This document shows positions 25,805 to 34,383 of a stretch of 64,000 nt of DNA, piece by piece; position 1 is the stretch's first letter; every line of letters begins with the position of its first letter. The notes under the pieces were generated by a model. The model was given only the letters and a program-made list of their open reading frames with translations, had not been told where the DNA came from and searched no databases. The position numbers and the translations under genes are program-made. Source of the DNA: Desulfurobacterium sp. TC5-1 (GTDB lineage: Bacteria; Aquificota; Aquificia; Desulfurobacteriales; Desulfurobacteriaceae); assembly GCF_000421485.1 (NCBI RefSeq), contig NZ_ATXC01000001.1:248001-312000 (forward strand). The letters run 5' to 3'.

Positions 25805-27715
25805 TTACCTGTCTATTTTACGATAACCTTTCTTATATGGGAAATCCTGATTAATAGGTTTCCGTTCCATTTTATCGCCAACGAAGAAATACTTGTACTT
25901 ATCGGGTTTTTCTCTCTCATAGAGTAAAATCCTCTCAGCTATTTCTTTAAAAACAGGAACCGCTATGTCACTTGCCCACAGCTTATTTTTCGGGACTTTC
26001 GGTTCATCAACGGTAACAACCATAACAAAATCCGGATCTGTAAGTGGAAAGGCGCCGGCGAACGTTGCCGTAATCTTATTCCTGTTGTAAGCCCTTATCC
26101 TCGGGTCATATTTAATTGCGGTTCCCGTTTTGCCGCCTATGTAGAAGTTTTCCATCTTTGTGTTCGTTCCGGTTCCACCTTCGACAACCGTGGCCAGAAC
26201 TCTTCTCATCTCTTTAGAAACCCACGGTTTTATAACCTGTCTTATCCTTATTGCCGGAAAGTCTTTGATTACATCTCCTTTGTCGTTGATAATCTTTGCG
26301 ATAATTCTTGGTTTATAGAGATATCCTCCGTTAACAAGGGCGCAGTAGGCTGTGGCTAACTGAAGCGTGTTAACCATTATGTTGTGTCCAAAAGCAAGTG
26401 TGGCAAAATCTACGTTTTTCCACTTTTTATAATTTCTCAAAGGGTAAACAGATTCTCCGGCTATTTCTATTCCTGTTTTCTGGCCAAAACCGAAGGCTTT
26501 CAAGTAGTTGTAGTATCTCTTTTTCCCTAATTTTTGAACTATTTTTATGATTCCAACGTTATCCGAATACTTGATAACTTCCCAGGCAGCCAGGGTAACG
26601 TTCTCACCGTGAAATTCGTTATGAAAGACTTTATCGTCAACCCTGTAATTGGCAGGTGCTTTTATGGGTGTCATTGGTGTTACAAGTCCTTCGTTTATTG
26701 CTGCGGCAAGAACGAATGGTTTTATTACAGAACCGGGTTCGTAAGGGGCACTTATGAAGCGGGGATTTATTTCTGATATAAAGTGTTTACCCCGTTTTGT
26801 TCCGTACTTATAGAATGGATACGATGCGGCTGCAATAATGTCGCCGGTTTTAGGGTTCATTACCACCACATTTATGAAGTTTGGATGCCACTTTTTTGCA
26901 TATTTTTTGATGGTTTTTTCTACTATGTACTGGATGTTGGCATCAATAGTAAGAACCACGTTATTTCCCTTTTTGTATGATAAAAAGAGTGCGTCTGGAT
27001 CGTTAACGTATAGATTTCCTCTGGCGTCCTTTAAGGCTGGAATGACGGTTTTATCACCGAGGATGATTTTGTGTTTTTCAAGATAAAGCTCAAGCCCGCT
27101 GATACCTTTACCTGATGAGTCCAAAACACCAACGACAGAAGAACCGACACCGTACGGATGGACTCGGTCAAACTCAGGCATTACTCCTATCAGATCAAAC
27201 AGCTTTGGTTTCATTTGGTGACTCTTTTCCATGTATTCTTTTATTACCGCTGTAGCTTCCTTTCTCAGGTGGTTAATGTCACCATCTATGTTCTTTTTTA
27301 ACCAGGTAAACTTTACGTTTTTAGAGAAGGCTTTTTGAAGGTCAGATCTGGTAATTCCCGTTTCGTTACCAAATGTATTCAGGAAGATAGTCTGAAATAA
27401 TTTTTTGTCTTTTATCAGTTTTGGTCTTATGTAAAAAGAGCATTTTTTCTTGCTTACTGCTAAAGGGATTCCGTTTCTATCAAAGATTTCTCCCCTTTCA
27501 GACCGCAGGGTAAGTTTTCCTGTGTACTGCCTTTGAAGGAAGGTCAGATACTTTGACTTGTCTAAGTAGCACAAATTCAGGAGACGAAGTATAAAAAGCA
27601 GCAGGAGAAAGATAGAGATAAAAAGAAAAGAATTGAGCCTGTCGTCCTCGAATGGTTTAATGAAATAGTAAATTTTGTTTAAAAAGTTAGCTATATGGTA
27701 ATATAACTTTCTCAT
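25805..27715 (-). CDS. ftsI: Peptidoglycan transpeptidase FtsI (penicillin-binding protein)
   Basis: Septal peptidoglycan cross-linking enzyme. One N-terminal membrane helix (about residues 28-48, SFLFISIFLLLLFILRLLNL) is followed by the PBP dimerisation domain (RSERGEIFDRNGIPLAVS). The transpeptidase domain has all three active-site motifs: S-x-x-K in EPGSVIKPF near 326, S-x-N in KYSDNVG near 383, and KTG in IGGKTGTA near 528. Its 636 residues match FtsI/PBP3. It overlaps the FtsL-like gene by four bases (ATGA). The C-terminal tail after the domain is lysine-rich. Confidence 0.92.
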   Translation of the reverse strand: MRKLYYHIANFLNKIYYFIKPFEDDRLNSFLFISIFLLLLFILRLLNLCYLDKSKYLTFLQRQYTGKLTLRSERGEIFDRNGIPLAVSKKKCSFYIRPKLIKDKKLFQTIFLNTFGNETGITRSDLQKAFSKNVKFTWLKKNIDGDINHLRKEATAVIKEYMEKSHQMKPKLFDLIGVMPEFDRVHPYGVGSSVVGVLDSSGKGISGLELYLEKHKIILGDKTVIPALKDARGNLYVNDPDALFLSYKKGNNVVLTIDANIQYIVEKTIKKYAKKWHPNFINVVVMNPKTGDIIAAASYPFYKYGTKRGKHFISEINPRFISAPYEPGSVIKPFVLAAAINEGLVTPMTPIKAPANYRVDDKVFHNEFHGENVTLAAWEVIKYSDNVGIIKIVQKLGKKRYYNYLKAFGFGQKTGIEIAGESVYPLRNYKKWKNVDFATLAFGHNIMVNTLQLATAYCALVNGGYLYKPRIIAKIINDKGDVIKDFPAIRIRQVIKPWVSKEMRRVLATVVEGGTGTNTKMENFYIGGKTGTAIKYDPRIRAYNRNKITATFAGAFPLTDPDFVMVVTVDEPKVPKNKLWASDIAVPVFKEIAERILLYEREKPDKYKYFFVGDKMERKPINQDFPYKKGYRKIDR

Positions 27716-27975
27716 TCTATGTATAGAACCTCGTTCTCTTTCAAATATTTCATTTTTTTGGTGGCGTTGTCCACCGTTTCTGGTTTTAAGATTTCGTAAT
27801 ATTTTATCTGTAAATTATTATACTCAGATTTTAAATTTTGTATTTCTTCTATCATTTTTGCTATCTTTCTCTTTTCAATTATGCATACGGAACGCAGGTG
27901 TGCAAGTCTAAACAGCAGGAAAATAAACAGGAAGGGTGACATTATTATAAAAATAAGATTGAGGTACTTTGACAT
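27712..27975 (-). CDS. ftsL: FtsL-like cell-division protein
   Basis: An 87-residue bitopic protein with one membrane helix (about residues 7-25, LIFIIMSPFLFIFLLFRL) and a periplasmic coiled coil (KRKIAKMIEEIQNLKSEYNNLQIKY). This fits FtsL, which recruits the FtsW-FtsI pair at the septum. FtsL has little sequence conservation, so the call leans on size, topology and the overlap with ftsI. GTG at 27978 directly before the ATG is an alternative start. No mraZ/rsmH precede it; a tRNA gene on the other strand does. Confidence 0.75.
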   Translation of the reverse strand: MSKYLNLIFIIMSPFLFIFLLFRLAHLRSVCIIEKRKIAKMIEEIQNLKSEYNNLQIKYYEILKPETVDNATKKMKYLKENEVLYIE

Positions 27976-28021
27976 CACGTTGCACCTTCAGCCCGTTTAA
28001 CTATATTTTATCTAAGCCATT

Positions 28022-28098
28022 GCGCCTGTAGCTCAGCTGGATAGAGCCCAGGACTCCGGATCCTGGTGTCGCGGGTTCGAGTCCCGCCAGGCGCACCA
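28022..28098 (+). tRNA. tRNA-Arg (anticodon CCG)
   Basis: A full cloverleaf of 77 bases: acceptor GCGCCTG/CAGGCGC, D-arm GCTC/GAGC, anticodon stem CAGGA/TCCTG with loop CTCCGGA (anticodon CCG, reading CGG), a 5-base variable loop, T-arm GCGGG/CCCGC with loop TTCGAGT. Discriminator A and an encoded CCA end follow. Its 3' end lies one base from the purF stop codon on the opposite strand. Confidence 0.96.
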
Positions 28099-28099
28099 G

Positions 28100-29500
28100 T
28101 TACCTCTCTTTTTTAGCCTGTTCAACAATCTCTTCGGGAATTTCAACGGGATATTTGCCGTCAAAACAGGCCGTACAGTAACCGCACTCTTTTCCGCCGG
28201 CAGCTCTTATCATACCGTCGAGGGAAAGGTATGCAAGTGTATCGGCTTCTATGAACTTAGCTATTTCTTCGATCGTATAGTTGGAAGCGATAAGTTGCTC
28301 CCTGGTTGGTGTATCAATGCCGAAATAACAGGGCCACCTTGTTGGTGGTGAACTGATTCTCATGTGAACTTCTTTTGCTCCCGCTTCCTTTAACATTCTT
28401 ACAATTTTCCGGCTTGTTGTACCTCTAACGATTGAGTCATCTATAACAATTACTCTTTTTCCTTTTAAAACATCAGGAACAGGATTCAGTTTCACCTTGA
28501 CGCTTATGTCCCTTGTTTTTTGAGTTGGTTTAATGAATGTTCTCCCAACATAATGATTCCTGATGAATCCAAGCTGAAATGGAATACCACTCTCTTCCGA
28601 GTAACCTATAGCTGGAACAAGTCCGGAATCCGGAACGGCTATGACCACATCAGCGTCAACGGGATTTTCTTTTGCAAGTGTTTTTCCAAATTCTTTCCTT
28701 ACAGAATAGACGCTCTTGCCAAAGATATGACTATCAGGACGGGAGAAATAGACAAATTCAAATATACACTGGGAGCGGCGGCAGTTAAGTCCTTCAAATG
28801 GATAGATGGTTTTAATGGAATCCTTTGAAACAATTATCATCTCTCCGGGTTCAACATCTCTGATATACCTGGCACCGACTAAATCAAGGGCACATGTTTC
28901 TGAAGCAAAGACGATAGAACCTTCTAACTCTCCCATAACTAAAGGTCTAAATCCCCATGGATCCCTTACAGCTACAAGCTTATCGTCAGCCATGATAAGG
29001 AGAGAAAAAGCACCTTTTAATTTTGTAATAGCATCAACAATTTTGTCTTCAAACGCAGCAGCTTTTGACTTAACTATTAAGTGAACTATAACTTCTGAGT
29101 CGGTGGTGCCTCTGAAGATGGAGCCTTCATCTTCAAGTTTTTTCCTGAGCATAAGGGCGTTAACTATGTTGCCGTTGTGGGATATAGCTAATTTTCCGAT
29201 TCTTGAGGAGACAACTATTGGCTGTATGTTGTCAGGTGAGTCAGAAGCGCCTGATGTTGAATACCTGTTGTGTCCAACGGCTGTGAATCCTTTAAGTTCG
29301 TCAAAAATTCTATGGGAAAAAACGCTGGAAACAAGGCCGAAATCTCTGTGGTAAACGATTTTATTTCCGTCAAATACCGCTATTCCGGCACTTTCCTGAC
29401 CACGATGTTGTAAGGCGTAAAGTCCAAGGTATGTATAGTAAGCTGCGTGAGGATTGTTATATATTCCAAATACTCCACAGTATTCTTTTAAATTCTCCAT
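28100..29500 (-). CDS. purF: Amidophosphoribosyltransferase
   Basis: First committed step of purine synthesis: PRPP plus glutamine to phosphoribosylamine. After a 7-residue propeptide (MENLKEY) comes the catalytic N-terminal cysteine C8 of CGVFGIYNN, then [12 protein letters not shown] and GHNRYSTSG of the glutaminase half. The PRPP loop is [14 protein letters not shown]. Cysteines at [24 protein letters not shown] and the C-terminal CGYCTACF match the four [4Fe-4S] ligands of the Bacillus-type, oxygen-sensitive enzyme. Diverges from purC across 129 bases. Its stop nearly touches the 3' end of tRNA-Arg. Confidence 0.96.
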   Translation of the reverse strand: MENLKEYCGVFGIYNNPHAAYYTYLGLYALQHRGQESAGIAVFDGNKIVYHRDFGLVSSVFSHRIFDELKGFTAVGHNRYSTSGASDSPDNIQPIVVSSRIGKLAISHNGNIVNALMLRKKLEDEGSIFRGTTDSEVIVHLIVKSKAAAFEDKIVDAITKLKGAFSLLIMADDKLVAVRDPWGFRPLVMGELEGSIVFASETCALDLVGARYIRDVEPGEMIIVSKDSIKTIYPFEGLNCRRSQCIFEFVYFSRPDSHIFGKSVYSVRKEFGKTLAKENPVDADVVIAVPDSGLVPAIGYSEESGIPFQLGFIRNHYVGRTFIKPTQKTRDISVKVKLNPVPDVLKGKRVIVIDDSIVRGTTSRKIVRMLKEAGAKEVHMRISSPPTRWPCYFGIDTPTREQLIASNYTIEEIAKFIEADTLAYLSLDGMIRAAGGKECGYCTACFDGKYPVEIPEEIVEQAKKER

Positions 29501-29538
29501 AATTCCGCCTCTCTAAAAGCTCTTGTTTCAGGCTAACA

Positions 29539-29573
29539 ATTATAACATTACCATCAGCCTTTTAAGGTATAAT
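29539..29573. promoter_or_regulatory. Divergent -10 boxes for purF and purC
   Basis: Between the two divergent purine genes, a TATAAT on the plus strand (29568-29573) points to purC and a TATAAT on the minus strand (29544-29539) points to purF. They are 23 bases apart, so RNA polymerases would compete. No clear -35 boxes are seen for either. Confidence 0.45.
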
Positions 29574-29629
29574 TTAAGCCTGAAGAGTGTTGGAAATTAG
29601 CAAACTTATATAGACGGAGGAAAACGGTT

Positions 29630-30346
29630 ATGGAAAAAGGAAAGCTCCTTTACGAGGGAAAGGCTAAAGCTCTCTATGAGACAGACAGTGACAACCTTCT
29701 TATCCAGTACTTTAAGGATGATACAACAGCTTTTGACGGTGCTAAAAAAGAGCAGCTTGAGGAAAAGGGTGTTATCAATTGTGCTATTTCTACAAAAATA
29801 TTTGAGTTTCTTGAGAAGAATGGGATAAAAACTCATTTCGTAGAGTCTCTGTCACCGAGGGAAATGCTTGTTAAAAGGTGTGAAATCATACCGGTTGAAG
29901 TGGTTGTGAGAAATATCGCGGCAGGTAGTTTCTCAAGAAGGTATGGTGTGGAGGAAGGTACGCTTTTGAAAGAGCCTTTGGTTGAATTTTTCTACAAGTC
30001 AGACGAGCTTCACGACCCAATGGTTTGTCCAAATCACGTGTACCTTTTTGGATGGGCAACGAGAGAAGAGCTTGCCCACATGGCTAAAGAGGCGCTGAAA
30101 ATAAACGAACTTCTTAAAAATTTCTTTGACGCTATTGATATAACACTTGTTGACTTTAAACTTGAGTTTGGGAGACACAACGGGGAAGTGATTCTCGCCG
30201 ATGAAATCACACCGGACAGCTGCAGGCTCTGGGACAAGTTAACCCACGAGGTTCTTGATAAAGACAGATTTAGAAAAGACATGGGCAAAGTTGTTGAAAG
30301 CTACAGGGAAGTTTACAGAAGAATCATGGAAAAGTACGGGGAGTGA
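29630..30346 (+). CDS. purC: Phosphoribosylaminoimidazole-succinocarboxamide synthase (SAICAR synthetase)
   Basis: Joins aspartate to CAIR with ATP in purine synthesis. The 238-residue protein has LLYEGKAKALYET at the N-terminus, FKDDTTAFDGAKKEQ, VRNIAAGSFSRRYGVEEGT, and the C-terminal signature LVDFKLEFGRHNGEVILADEITPDSCRLWD. It follows GGAGG by 8 bases. Downstream, trpS starts 2 bases after its stop. It is divergent from purF, so both purine steps are probably co-controlled. Confidence 0.97.
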   Translation: MEKGKLLYEGKAKALYETDSDNLLIQYFKDDTTAFDGAKKEQLEEKGVINCAISTKIFEFLEKNGIKTHFVESLSPREMLVKRCEIIPVEVVVRNIAAGSFSRRYGVEEGTLLKEPLVEFFYKSDELHDPMVCPNHVYLFGWATREELAHMAKEALKINELLKNFFDAIDITLVDFKLEFGRHNGEVILADEITPDSCRLWDKLTHEVLDKDRFRKDMGKVVESYREVYRRIMEKYGE

Positions 30347-30348
30347 TA

Positions 30349-31419
30349 ATGGAACGTAAGCTCGTAAGCAACGTCGATAAGGAAATGAAAATTGCCCTTG
30401 AAAAGTACAGGGAACCTGAAAATATAAAACGTGTTCTTTCCGGTATGAGACCTACGGGAAAACTCCATCTTGGAAACTACTTTGGTGCGTTAAAGGCGTG
30501 GATTAAACTTCAAGATAAAGCAGAAAGCTTCTTTTTCATCGCTGATTGGCACGCTATAACGACATCTTACCACGACCTCTCTTCTCTGTCTGCAAATACG
30601 GTTGAAATGATGGCAGATTGGCTGGCTGCTGGGCTTGATCCGGAAAAGGCAACACTTTTCGTTCAATCCTGGGTAAAAGAACACGCTGAGCTTTACTTGC
30701 TCCTTGGTATGACAGTACCCGTAAAGTGGCTTGAAAGGAACCCGACGTACAAAGAGATGATGGAAAACCTGAAGGACAGAGAGCTTGCCACTTATGGTTT
30801 CCTTGGTTACCCTGTCCTTCAGGCTGCCGACATTCTTATATATAGAGCTGACGTTGTACCTGTTGGTATAGACCAGATTCCTCACCTTGAACTAACAAGG
30901 GAGATAGCGAGGCGCTTCAACAACTTTTTTGGAAATCTTTTCCCGGAACCAAGGCCCTATCTTTCTGAAGCACCAAAACTTCCCGGCCTTGATGGAAGGA
31001 AGATGAGCAAAAGTTACGGCAACTGTATCTACCTGTCAGACAGCGAAGAAGAGGTAAACAGAAAGGTTAGAAGCATGTTTACCGATCCTTCGAGAATTAA
31101 AAAGACAGATCCGGGACATCCTGAAACGTGTCCGGTATTTGCCTACCACACAATATTTACCGACGGAGAGAGTTTGAAAGAAATAGAGTCTGACTGTAGG
31201 GCCGGAAAGATCGGGTGTGTTCAGTGTAAGAAGAAGCTTGCAGAAACGCTTAACAGCTTTCTCAATCCTATAAGGGATAGGAGAAACAGTTACCTGTCAA
31301 GAAAGAAAGAGATGGCTGAAATTTTTGTAGAGGGCAGCAGGAAGGCTGAAAGTATTGCGAAAGAAACGGTGGAAAGTGTAAGAGAAGCCATGAATTTCTT
31401 CAAACCGGAGGATCTGTGA
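30349..31419 (+). CDS. trpS: Tryptophanyl-tRNA synthetase
   Basis: A 356-residue class I synthetase. The HIGH-equivalent is in RPTGKLHLGNYFGALKAW near residues 28-45. PVGIDQIPHLELTREIARRFN is the Trp/dimer region and the KMSKS loop is GRKMSKSYGN near 216-225. The ATG at 30349 has GGGGAG 5 bases upstream, while a GTG two codons earlier overlaps the purC stop. The C-terminal half contains a cysteine cluster, CRAGKIGCVQCKKK, which may bind an iron-sulfur cluster as reported for some TrpRS enzymes of thermophiles; that is inference. Its stop overlaps a tiny downstream frame. Confidence 0.95.
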   Translation: MERKLVSNVDKEMKIALEKYREPENIKRVLSGMRPTGKLHLGNYFGALKAWIKLQDKAESFFFIADWHAITTSYHDLSSLSANTVEMMADWLAAGLDPEKATLFVQSWVKEHAELYLLLGMTVPVKWLERNPTYKEMMENLKDRELATYGFLGYPVLQAADILIYRADVVPVGIDQIPHLELTREIARRFNNFFGNLFPEPRPYLSEAPKLPGLDGRKMSKSYGNCIYLSDSEEEVNRKVRSMFTDPSRIKKTDPGHPETCPVFAYHTIFTDGESLKEIESDCRAGKIGCVQCKKKLAETLNSFLNPIRDRRNSYLSRKKEMAEIFVEGSRKAESIAKETVESVREAMNFFKPEDL

Positions 31420-31499
31420 ATATAAGAAAAATCGTTGTTAGACTTGGTATTGCCTCGCTACTCATCTATCTGCTGGTTCTGTTCATCAATCAGCACTGA
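31416..31499 (+). CDS. 27-residue single-pass membrane microprotein
   Basis: A GTG overlapping the trpS stop (GTGA) opens a 27-codon frame ending TGA at 31499. GGAGG at 31407-31411 lies 4 bases before it. The peptide has a positively charged start (NIRKIVVR) followed by one membrane-helix-length stretch (LGIASLLIYLLVLFI) and ends NQH. RibD begins 10 bases later. Charge distribution suggests N-in orientation. No family is recognised. The overlap, ribosome site and tidy helix argue for a real gene. Confidence 0.55.
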   Translation: MNIRKIVVRLGIASLLIYLLVLFINQH

Positions 31500-31509
31500 G
31501 GCGCGGTAG

Positions 31510-32583
31510 ATGAATGATGATAGGTACATGGAAATTGCAATAGAAGAGGCACTTCGAGGGAAGGGGAATACCCTTCCCAATCCTGCTGTAGGTGCTGTAA
31601 TAGTAAAGAATGGCAGGATTGTAGCTACAGGATTTCACGAAAAAGCAGGAATGCCCCACGCAGAAGCTGTTGCAATAGAAAAAGCCGGGGAAAAGGCGAA
31701 AGGGGCAACTATATATGTTACATTAGAGCCCTGTAATCATTACGGAAGAACGCCACCGTGCACGGAAAAAATAATAAAAGCTGGCATCAAACGGGCAGTC
31801 ATAGGTGTTAGAGACCCAAATCCTGTGGCATCCGGTGGAATTGAAAGGTTAAAAGAAGCTGGAATAGAAGTTACAGTAGGTGTAAAAGACAAAGAGTGCA
31901 GGGAGCTTATAGACGATTTTACAGTACTTGTAAAAAAGAAGCGGGCTTTTTGTTCTTTAAAACTTGCAATGACTCTTGATGGAAAAATAGCCAGGAAAGA
32001 CGGTTCATCAAAGTGGATAACAGGAGAACAGTCACGGCAGTATGTTCACAGACTCAGAACGATACATAATGGTGTAATGGTAGGTATAGGAACCGTTTTG
32101 AAAGACGATCCTCTGCTTAATGTCAGGCTTGTATCAGCACAGAGACAACCAAAAGCCATTGTAGTTGATAGGCAGCTTAGAATTCCGGTCCACTCAAAAC
32201 TTGTAAAGGAAAGAGCTTCTGATCTGGTAGTGATAACAACGGAAGAAGCTTTACTCTCTTATAAGAGCGGTATTCTCAGGGATTTTGGCGTTACATTAAT
32301 TCCTGCATCGGAAGGAAGAAACGGTGTTAATCTTAAAGAGGCACTTAAAGCACTAAAAGAGATTGGCATTTATAGTGTAATGTGTGAAGGTGGAAGCAGG
32401 CTCGCTCATTCCCTGATAAACGAAAACCTTGCTGATAAGTTTTACCTTTTCTATGCTCCGAAATTCTTTGGAAGTGGCATTCCTGCGTTGAATGGATGTG
32501 AAATGGAAAAGAAAGTTTCCATTTTTGACATTGAACCGATAGGAGAGGACTTTTTGATAAAGGCCTATCCGGAGGAATCGTGA
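31510..32583 (+). CDS. ribD: Riboflavin biosynthesis deaminase/reductase RibD
   Basis: Bifunctional enzyme of riboflavin synthesis: N-terminal pyrimidine deaminase and C-terminal reductase. The deaminase half shows NTLPNPAVGAVIV, the zinc/proton-shuttle HAE in MPHAEAVAIE, and PCNHYGRTPPC. The reductase half begins SLKLAMTLDGKIARKDGSSKWITGEQS and includes VMCEGGSRLAHSLI. At 357 residues it is full length. The start follows gaggcgcgg. It overlaps thpR by four bases. Other rib genes are not in the window. Confidence 0.95.
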   Translation: MNDDRYMEIAIEEALRGKGNTLPNPAVGAVIVKNGRIVATGFHEKAGMPHAEAVAIEKAGEKAKGATIYVTLEPCNHYGRTPPCTEKIIKAGIKRAVIGVRDPNPVASGGIERLKEAGIEVTVGVKDKECRELIDDFTVLVKKKRAFCSLKLAMTLDGKIARKDGSSKWITGEQSRQYVHRLRTIHNGVMVGIGTVLKDDPLLNVRLVSAQRQPKAIVVDRQLRIPVHSKLVKERASDLVVITTEEALLSYKSGILRDFGVTLIPASEGRNGVNLKEALKALKEIGIYSVMCEGGSRLAHSLINENLADKFYLFYAPKFFGSGIPALNGCEMEKKVSIFDIEPIGEDFLIKAYPEES

Positions 32584-33134
32584 AGAAGAGACTTTTCATA
32601 GGGACTACCGTTTCTATACCAGAGCCAGAACTTAAAGAAATAAAAAAAGAAATGGCCGCGTTAGAAATATCTGGAAAGTGGGTTGAAGAACATAACCTCC
32701 ATTTTACATACAGGTTTCTTGGCGAGGTTCTTTCACCGTTCATCCCTGAAATTTCAAAAAGTTTGAGAAGTCACCTATCGAACGTTAATAAAGTAGAGGC
32801 AGAGTTAAAAGGCTTGGGCGTCTTTCCAAACTCTAAACATCCGAAAGTTTTATGGATAGGGATTAGCGCGCCGGGTATTGAAGTGATAAAGGAAGCTATT
32901 GATGCATCACTCAAGCCGTTTGGTTTTAAAGAAGAAAAACAAAAGTTTGTTCCGCACGTAACTGTTTTAAGGATAAAAAGGTTCAAACACAGAATAAAAT
33001 TTTCAAATTATCTTAACCGTATGAAAGAGCATCTCTTTTTGAAAATGACAATAAAAGAGGTATCTTTAGTAGAGAGCGTGCTTACTTCGGAAGGGCCAAT
33101 ATACAAAAATTTGGAAACGGTGGAATTGGGATGA
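32580..33134 (+). CDS. thpR: RNA 2',3'-cyclic phosphodiesterase (LigT/ThpR)
   Basis: A 184-residue 2H phosphoesterase that opens 2',3'-cyclic phosphates at RNA ends. Both H-x-T motifs are present: LHFTYRFLGEV near residues 40-50 and PHVTVLRIKRF near 122-132. The bilobal KKRLFIGTTVSIPEPE start is typical. The GTG start overlaps the ribD stop (GTGA); the 3' end overlaps the DUF445 gene by four bases. Confidence 0.88.
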   Translation: MKKRLFIGTTVSIPEPELKEIKKEMAALEISGKWVEEHNLHFTYRFLGEVLSPFIPEISKSLRSHLSNVNKVEAELKGLGVFPNSKHPKVLWIGISAPGIEVIKEAIDASLKPFGFKEEKQKFVPHVTVLRIKRFKHRIKFSNYLNRMKEHLFLKMTIKEVSLVESVLTSEGPIYKNLETVELG

Positions 33135-34297
33135 ATGTTCAACTTTTAGTGCCACCCGTAGTTGGTGGAATAATAGGTTACTTTACAAACTACGTTGCGA
33201 TAAAAATGCTTTTTCGACCCAGGAAGGCTGTTTACATAGGAAAATGGAAAGTGCCTTTCACGCCGGGACTTATACCGTCTAAGAGAGATAAACTGGCAGC
33301 CTCCATTGCAAAGGTTGTTAAGGAGAATCTTTTAACGGAAGAGACGGTAAGGAAAAGACTCAACGAAGAAAAGGTGAAAATAAGCATAGAAGCTCTTGTG
33401 GACAAAGGCTTAGACCGTTTACTTGACTCCATGCCTGAATATATAGAAAAGATGACCTTTTCTATAGCTGACAGAAGACTTTTTGAGGTGTTAAACATAA
33501 CAGATGTGGAAAAAATGATAGGAAAAGTAGTTAATTACGTTTATGAAAAAAAAACAACGTTGAGGGACATTTTCCCGGAGGCTATTTTAAGAAAGAAAGA
33601 GGAAATAATTGGTAGTTTAACTAAAAAGCTTATTGAGGTGGCCAGAGAAAAGATAAATTCTGAAGAATTTTTAGACCTGATTGCGGACAGGATACAGAAA
33701 TTTATGGAAACATCAGGAAAAATTCCCGATGTAGTTATATTTAGGAAACCTGTAAAAGTCATATCAGATACGATAGCTGTTAAAATAGTGAAGACTTTGA
33801 ACGAAACGGTGGAGAGTCCGCTTTTTGTAGAAGCTGCAAAAAGTTACATATCCCGTACTTTTGACAGATTTTTAGAAAAAGAGATTGTAGAGTTAGTAGG
33901 AAAAAAATATGATAGAGAGTCTTTAACAAGGAGGTTAACGGCTATCGTATATGAAAACTTCAACACACCGATAAGAAAATTACCCTTTGTGAGGGATAAA
34001 ACTTACACTTTAATTGCCGGCTGGATGAGAGCATTGATTGATAAAAACAGAGAATTGTTGATTGAGAACATCTCTTTAAAGTTGCTTGAGCTTATAGAAA
34101 AAGAACTTCCCGTGATTATGGAGTCTATGGATATAGAAAATCTTGTTGCTGAAAAGGTTAACTCGCTCCCAATAGATGAGGTTGAAGGGATAGTTTTAAG
34201 ATTAATTGACGAAGAACTTAGATACATAACTCTTTTGGGTGGCATTTTGGGTTTTATAATAGGGGCTTTTCAGGATGTTCTTTTTTTCGTAAAATAA
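33131..34297 (+). CDS. DUF445 family membrane protein
   Basis: A 388-residue DUF445 (YheB/YjiN-like) protein of unknown function. It has a short hydrophobic N-terminal segment VPPVVGGIIGYFTNYVAIKMLFRP, the family's strongest signature, then KVPFTPGLIPSKRDKLAASI. A long, charged, helical middle and a C-terminal membrane segment, ITLLGGILGFIIGAFQDVLFFV, follow. Such proteins probably sit in the inner membrane with a large helical domain. Last gene of the purC-to-DUF445 run; all junctions from ribD onward overlap by four bases. Confidence 0.88.
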   Translation: MNVQLLVPPVVGGIIGYFTNYVAIKMLFRPRKAVYIGKWKVPFTPGLIPSKRDKLAASIAKVVKENLLTEETVRKRLNEEKVKISIEALVDKGLDRLLDSMPEYIEKMTFSIADRRLFEVLNITDVEKMIGKVVNYVYEKKTTLRDIFPEAILRKKEEIIGSLTKKLIEVAREKINSEEFLDLIADRIQKFMETSGKIPDVVIFRKPVKVISDTIAVKIVKTLNETVESPLFVEAAKSYISRTFDRFLEKEIVELVGKKYDRESLTRRLTAIVYENFNTPIRKLPFVRDKTYTLIAGWMRALIDKNRELLIENISLKLLELIEKELPVIMESMDIENLVAEKVNSLPIDEVEGIVLRLIDEELRYITLLGGILGFIIGAFQDVLFFVK

Positions 34298-34383
34298 ATC
34301 ATAAAGCCATTTGGTTTAACATTTAGATTTAAAAATTATTTTGTTTGTTTTTGTTTTATTAAACATATTTTAAAGGGTTGGAA

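Noticed and set aside
30349-31509. T-box or other riboswitch upstream of trpS, ribD or thrS
   Set aside because: The intergenic distances are 2 to 22 bases, too short, and no FMN or T-box conserved elements are seen.
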